A stretch of DNA of 41,965 nt, taken from assembly GCA_035906055.1 (NCBI GenBank), contig JAMIFV010000018.1, positions 1-41,965 of the forward strand. Direction: 5' to 3'. Every line of letters begins with the position of its first letter. The first letter of the stretch is position 1. Position numbers and translations under genes: made by a program. The notes below the pieces were generated by a model. That model was not told the DNA's origin, did not search any database, and saw only the letters and a list, made by a program, of their open reading frames with translations. Positions 39,465-41,965 of the stretch are shown here, piece by piece. The stretch comes from JAMIFV01 sp035906055 (GTDB taxonomy: Bacteria > Pseudomonadota > Alphaproteobacteria > Rickettsiales > JABCZZ01).

Positions 39465-40888
39465 GAAGGCTGGCCGCTTTTGAACATAGACAGTATCTTT
39501 TCCTTAACCGTCGAATGGTCCACGATAGGGGCCGGGTAATTCGCCGGGCGGGTTGCTGGTGACGGCTCATGAATAGCACGGGTTGGCAAATCTGCAAGCT
39601 CAGGCACGAAACGGCGGATATAATTGCCGTCCGGGTCGAACTTTTTGCTCTGCAGCACCGGATTAAAAATGCGGAAATAAGGCTGAGCGTCCGTGCCCGT
39701 GGAAGCCGCCCACTGCCAGCCGCCCACATTGGAGGCAAGGTCGTAGTCCATAAGGTACTGCGCGAAATGTTCTTCACCCCACCGCCAGTCGAGCCGCAGG
39801 TCCTTGGTCATGAAACTGGCCACGATCATGCGCGCGCGGTTATGCATGATACCGGTAGTGAGCAGTTCGCGCATCGCGGCATCCACCACGGGAAAACCCG
39901 TCATTCCCTCGCAGAAGCGTTTGAAGTCCTTTTCGTCCCTGCGCCATGGCAGGCCCACATACTGCTGCTGGAACTCGCGCTGCGGCGTGTGGGGGAAATG
40001 CGCGAGTATCATCGAGAAGAAATCGCGCCAGATAAGCTCGTTTATCCATGTGGATGCGCCGATGCTGCCGCACGCCTCGGCATCCAGCGCCGCACGCGCG
40101 CATTCCCGCGCCGAAAGCAGCCCGAAGCGCAGGTACGGCGAAAGGCGGCTGGTTCCGTCCACTTCCAGCAGATCGCGCTTGTCTTTATAGGTATCGAGGC
40201 GGCTACCGATAAACCATTGCAGGCGCTCGCGCGCTTTCTCCGGCTTCCATTCGCTATCGGCCAGCGCATAACCTGTCTTTTGCAATATGGCTTCTTCAGG
40301 CAATGCAAGGTCGATAAGGGCAAAGCCCTTTATGCCATCCGCAAACGGCGCATACTGCACTTTGGCTGTGCTGCGCTCTTCAAAGCAGTTGCTGCTCTGC
40401 GAACGTACGCGCCACGCCTTGCTGTAAGGCGTGAACACTTTATACGGCGTGCCATCATCCTTCAGCACCTCATGCGCCGCATGCATGACATGGTCTTTCA
40501 CCAGTGTGAACGGCACAGCATTACCCAGCGCCTGCTTCACCTCTTCGTCACGTTTGTGCGCGGCCGGTTCCACATCGCCCGCCGCTATCAGGTTCCCCGC
40601 CGAAAGGGTGTTGCATAATCGGGGTATGATCTCCTGCGGGCGGCCATGGAATGCAAGGATCCCGCCGCCCTTCGGCGCAAGCTGTTTGTGCATCGCACAA
40701 AGCGCGCGCACGATAAGGGTGAGCCTGCGGTCGCCTTTAAGGGTAAAACGCGCGAGGATATCCGTATCGAACACGAATACCGGCTGCACGGGACTGCCCA
40801 GCCTGGCGGCATGGGCAAGGGCGGCGTGATCGTGCAGGCGCAGGTCACGCCGGAGCCAGACGATCGAAAGCGGGTTGCCAGATGACAT
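39461..40888 (-). CDS. phrB: Deoxyribodipyrimidine photolyase (cryptochrome/photolyase class I)
   Basis: A 475-aa FAD enzyme that repairs UV-made pyrimidine dimers with light. I chose ATG 40888 (M-S-S-G-N-P-L-S-I-V-W-L-R-R-D-L-R), as a longer frame only runs antisense to the divergent ATPase gene. W-L-R-R-D-L-R-L-H-D at the start, the S-R-L-S-P-Y-L-R-F-G segment and N-R-A-R-M-I-V-A-S-F-M-T-K-D near the FAD site, with D-Y-D-L-A-S-N-V-G-G-W-Q-W at the end, are all typical. It is transcribed away from the DUF815 gene. Confidence 0.95.
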   Translation of the reverse strand: MSSGNPLSIVWLRRDLRLHDHAALAHAARLGSPVQPVFVFDTDILARFTLKGDRRLTLIVRALCAMHKQLAPKGGGILAFHGRPQEIIPRLCNTLSAGNLIAAGDVEPAAHKRDEEVKQALGNAVPFTLVKDHVMHAAHEVLKDDGTPYKVFTPYSKAWRVRSQSSNCFEERSTAKVQYAPFADGIKGFALIDLALPEEAILQKTGYALADSEWKPEKARERLQWFIGSRLDTYKDKRDLLEVDGTSRLSPYLRFGLLSARECARAALDAEACGSIGASTWINELIWRDFFSMILAHFPHTPQREFQQQYVGLPWRRDEKDFKRFCEGMTGFPVVDAAMRELLTTGIMHNRARMIVASFMTKDLRLDWRWGEEHFAQYLMDYDLASNVGGWQWAASTGTDAQPYFRIFNPVLQSKKFDPDGNYIRRFVPELADLPTRAIHEPSPATRPANYPAPIVDHSTVKEKILSMFKSGQPS

Positions 40889-40910
40889 ATTTGCGCTATT
40901 ACTCACACTC

Positions 40911-41741
40911 ATGGAAAAGAAACTGCTCGCAGAACTGCAACGTATCGCCGGAGCCCTTGAGAGGCTTTCACCTGTAACACAGCCGCCAGCGGATTTAAAT
41001 GCCGGTGATGCTTTTGTATGGGAGCAGTCGGCACATGGCCTGCAGCCGGTAAAAACCACCAACGCCCTGCCCCTCCCCATGCTCAAGGGCATTGACGACG
41101 CGTGCGGCACGCTGCTGGCCAATACCGAACGCTTCGTGCAGGGCAAGCCCGCCAATAACGCGCTGCTCTGGGGCGCGCGCGGCATGGGCAAGAGCTCGCT
41201 GGTGAAGGCCATATGGGCGCATCTCAACAATAAAAAACCGCACGCGCTGGCACTGGTGGAAATTCACCGCGAAGACCTCGGAAATCTTTCCACCCTTCTC
41301 GCTTCCCTCGCCCTCTCGAAACGCCGCTTTGTCATCTTCTGCGACGATCTTTCGTTCGAGGCAGGCGACCAGAGTTATAAATCCCTTAAAGCCGTGCTTG
41401 AGGGAGGCATTGCAGCAAGGCCGGACAACGTGCTGCTCTATGCAACATCGAACCGGCGCCACCTGATGCCGCGCGAGATGGTGGAGAACGAACGCTCCAC
41501 CGCCATCAACCCCGACGAAGCCGTGCATGAGAAGGTTTCGCTTTCCGACCGTTTCGGCCTATGGCTCGGCTTCCACCAATGCTCGCAGGATACCTACCTT
41601 GCCATTGTAGACAGCTACGCCGCCCACTTCAAAGTGAAGCTGCCCAAAGCCGACCTGCACGCGCAGGCGCTGGAATGGTCGGTGACGCGTGGCTCCCGCT
41701 CAGGCCGCGTGGCATGGCAGTTCATGCAGGGCATAGTTTAG
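40911..41741 (+). CDS. DUF815 AAA-type ATPase
   Basis: A 276-aa protein from ATG 40911; an earlier ATG at 40875 would overlap the divergent photolyase start. It has Walker A G-A-R-G-M-G-K-S-S (about 97-105), Walker B V-I-F-C-D-D-L-S-F (about 142-150), a sensor Y-A-T-S-N-R-R-H-L-M-P and the S-D-R-F-G-L-W-L-G-F motif, all marks of DUF815. The family is conserved in alphaproteobacteria; its role is unclear. The gene ends 28 bp before an IS. Confidence 0.93.
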   Translation: MEKKLLAELQRIAGALERLSPVTQPPADLNAGDAFVWEQSAHGLQPVKTTNALPLPMLKGIDDACGTLLANTERFVQGKPANNALLWGARGMGKSSLVKAIWAHLNNKKPHALALVEIHREDLGNLSTLLASLALSKRRFVIFCDDLSFEAGDQSYKSLKAVLEGGIAARPDNVLLYATSNRRHLMPREMVENERSTAINPDEAVHEKVSLSDRFGLWLGFHQCSQDTYLAIVDSYAAHFKVKLPKADLHAQALEWSVTRGSRSGRVAWQFMQGIV

Positions 41742-41769
41742 GGTCAGGATGACAGTTCTGTTTTAATTT

Positions 41770-41965
41770 GGGGCTGTACCAGATAACTAGATTAGATTTT
41801 TTTAACCCATTGTTTCAGTTGTTTTAATTGTGCTTGTGGGTTTGGATTGTTAAAACGCCACTCACATTCCTTCAAAAATAGCGCGAAATTCTGTCGTGGT
41901 ACACCATTAAATTTCCGCATGTGCCGCTTGGCCTGATTCCAGAAATTCTCGATGCCATTAATGTG
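41770..41965. mobile_element. IS1595/ISXO2-like IS, partial (runs off the right edge)
   Basis: The terminal repeat begins GGGGCTGTACCAGATA at 41770. The transposase 3' end lies just inside on the minus strand. The terminus shares GGGGCTGT and GATA with the IS end at position 180 in the same orientation class, so the window is flanked by related IS ends. Confidence 0.7.
41792..41965 (-). CDS. ISXO2-like (IS1595 family) transposase, C-terminal part
   Basis: The last 57 codons of a transposase on the minus strand, stop at 41792-41794. The motif H-I-N-G-I-E-N-F-W-N-Q-A-K-R (with the catalytic Glu of the DDE/DDN triad region), then K-F-N-G-V-P and F-L-K-E-C-E-W-R-F-N-N, is the usual end of ISXO2-like DDE transposases. 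The N-terminal part is outside the window. Confidence 0.85.
   Translation of the reverse strand, partial: HINGIENFWNQAKRHMRKFNGVPRQNFALFLKECEWRFNNPNPQAQLKQLKQWVKKI

Noticed and set aside
40888..41230. N-terminal extension of the photolyase up to 41230
   Set aside because: The extra ~114 residues are antisense to the DUF815 ATPase; the conserved photolyase start is at 40888.

Overview
Organism. The chromosome flanking the central island looks alphaproteobacterial. The dnaK promoter fits the sigma-32 consensus known from that class (CTTG-N17-CYTATNT), and the housekeeping run trxB / peroxiredoxin / ndk / dnaJ / dnaK is ordinary. I cannot fix an order or genus. By eye the flanks are more GC-rich than the left third of the island.

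Layout. (1) 1-1410: one end of an IS element that has cut off the 3' end of a polysaccharide pyruvyl transferase-like gene, then a gene-free stretch. (2) 1438-31015: a 29.6 kb genomic island in a tRNA-Thr(TGT) gene. It is bounded by an 18-bp repeat of the anticodon-loop region (1438-1455 and 30998-31015). The left end carries a P4-type integrase, an integrase-linked protein, an AlpA/excisionase-like protein, a UvrD-type helicase and a candidate HUH rolling-circle Rep. No conjugation genes were seen. (3) 8379-27243: an unbroken minus-strand metal-resistance block: Cd/Zn/Pb P1B ATPase, a Czc-type RND operon, an ars operon (arsR-arsI-arsC-acr3), a Cus-type RND operon and an XRE regulator. (4) 27378-30643: small accessory genes (glycine-zipper lipoprotein, exported coiled-coil protein, DUF3768, papain-like cysteine protease candidate) and a second, catalytic-domain-only tyrosine recombinase. 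(5) 31046-41741: chromosome with a decayed iron-permease gene, trxB, peroxiredoxin, ndk, dnaJ, dnaK, DUF1993, a thioredoxin-fold protein, a UPF0104-type membrane protein, photolyase and a DUF815 ATPase. (6) 41770-41965: the end of a second IS, ISXO2/IS1595-like.

How the parts work together. The metal block has inner-membrane export (P1B ATPase, Acr3), trans-envelope export (two CBA pumps) and periplasmic metal-binding small proteins. The most striking feature is that both RND operons start with a small exported Cys-rich ORF that ends in a Pro-Pro-x-His tail. In both, the stop-codon region is perfectly complementary to the Shine-Dalgarno region of the next gene (czcC or the cusC-like gene), with a second perfect stem inside. 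Both ORFs sit 7-8 nt after a promoter of the same form (TTGATT-N16-TATxxx) and lack a Shine-Dalgarno sequence. This fits a duplicated metal-sensing upstream-ORF riboregulator of the CruR/CutF (DUF2946) kind, which would set translation of the two efflux pumps. The replication side (candidate Rep plus UvrD-type helicase) would let the excised island replicate as a circle.
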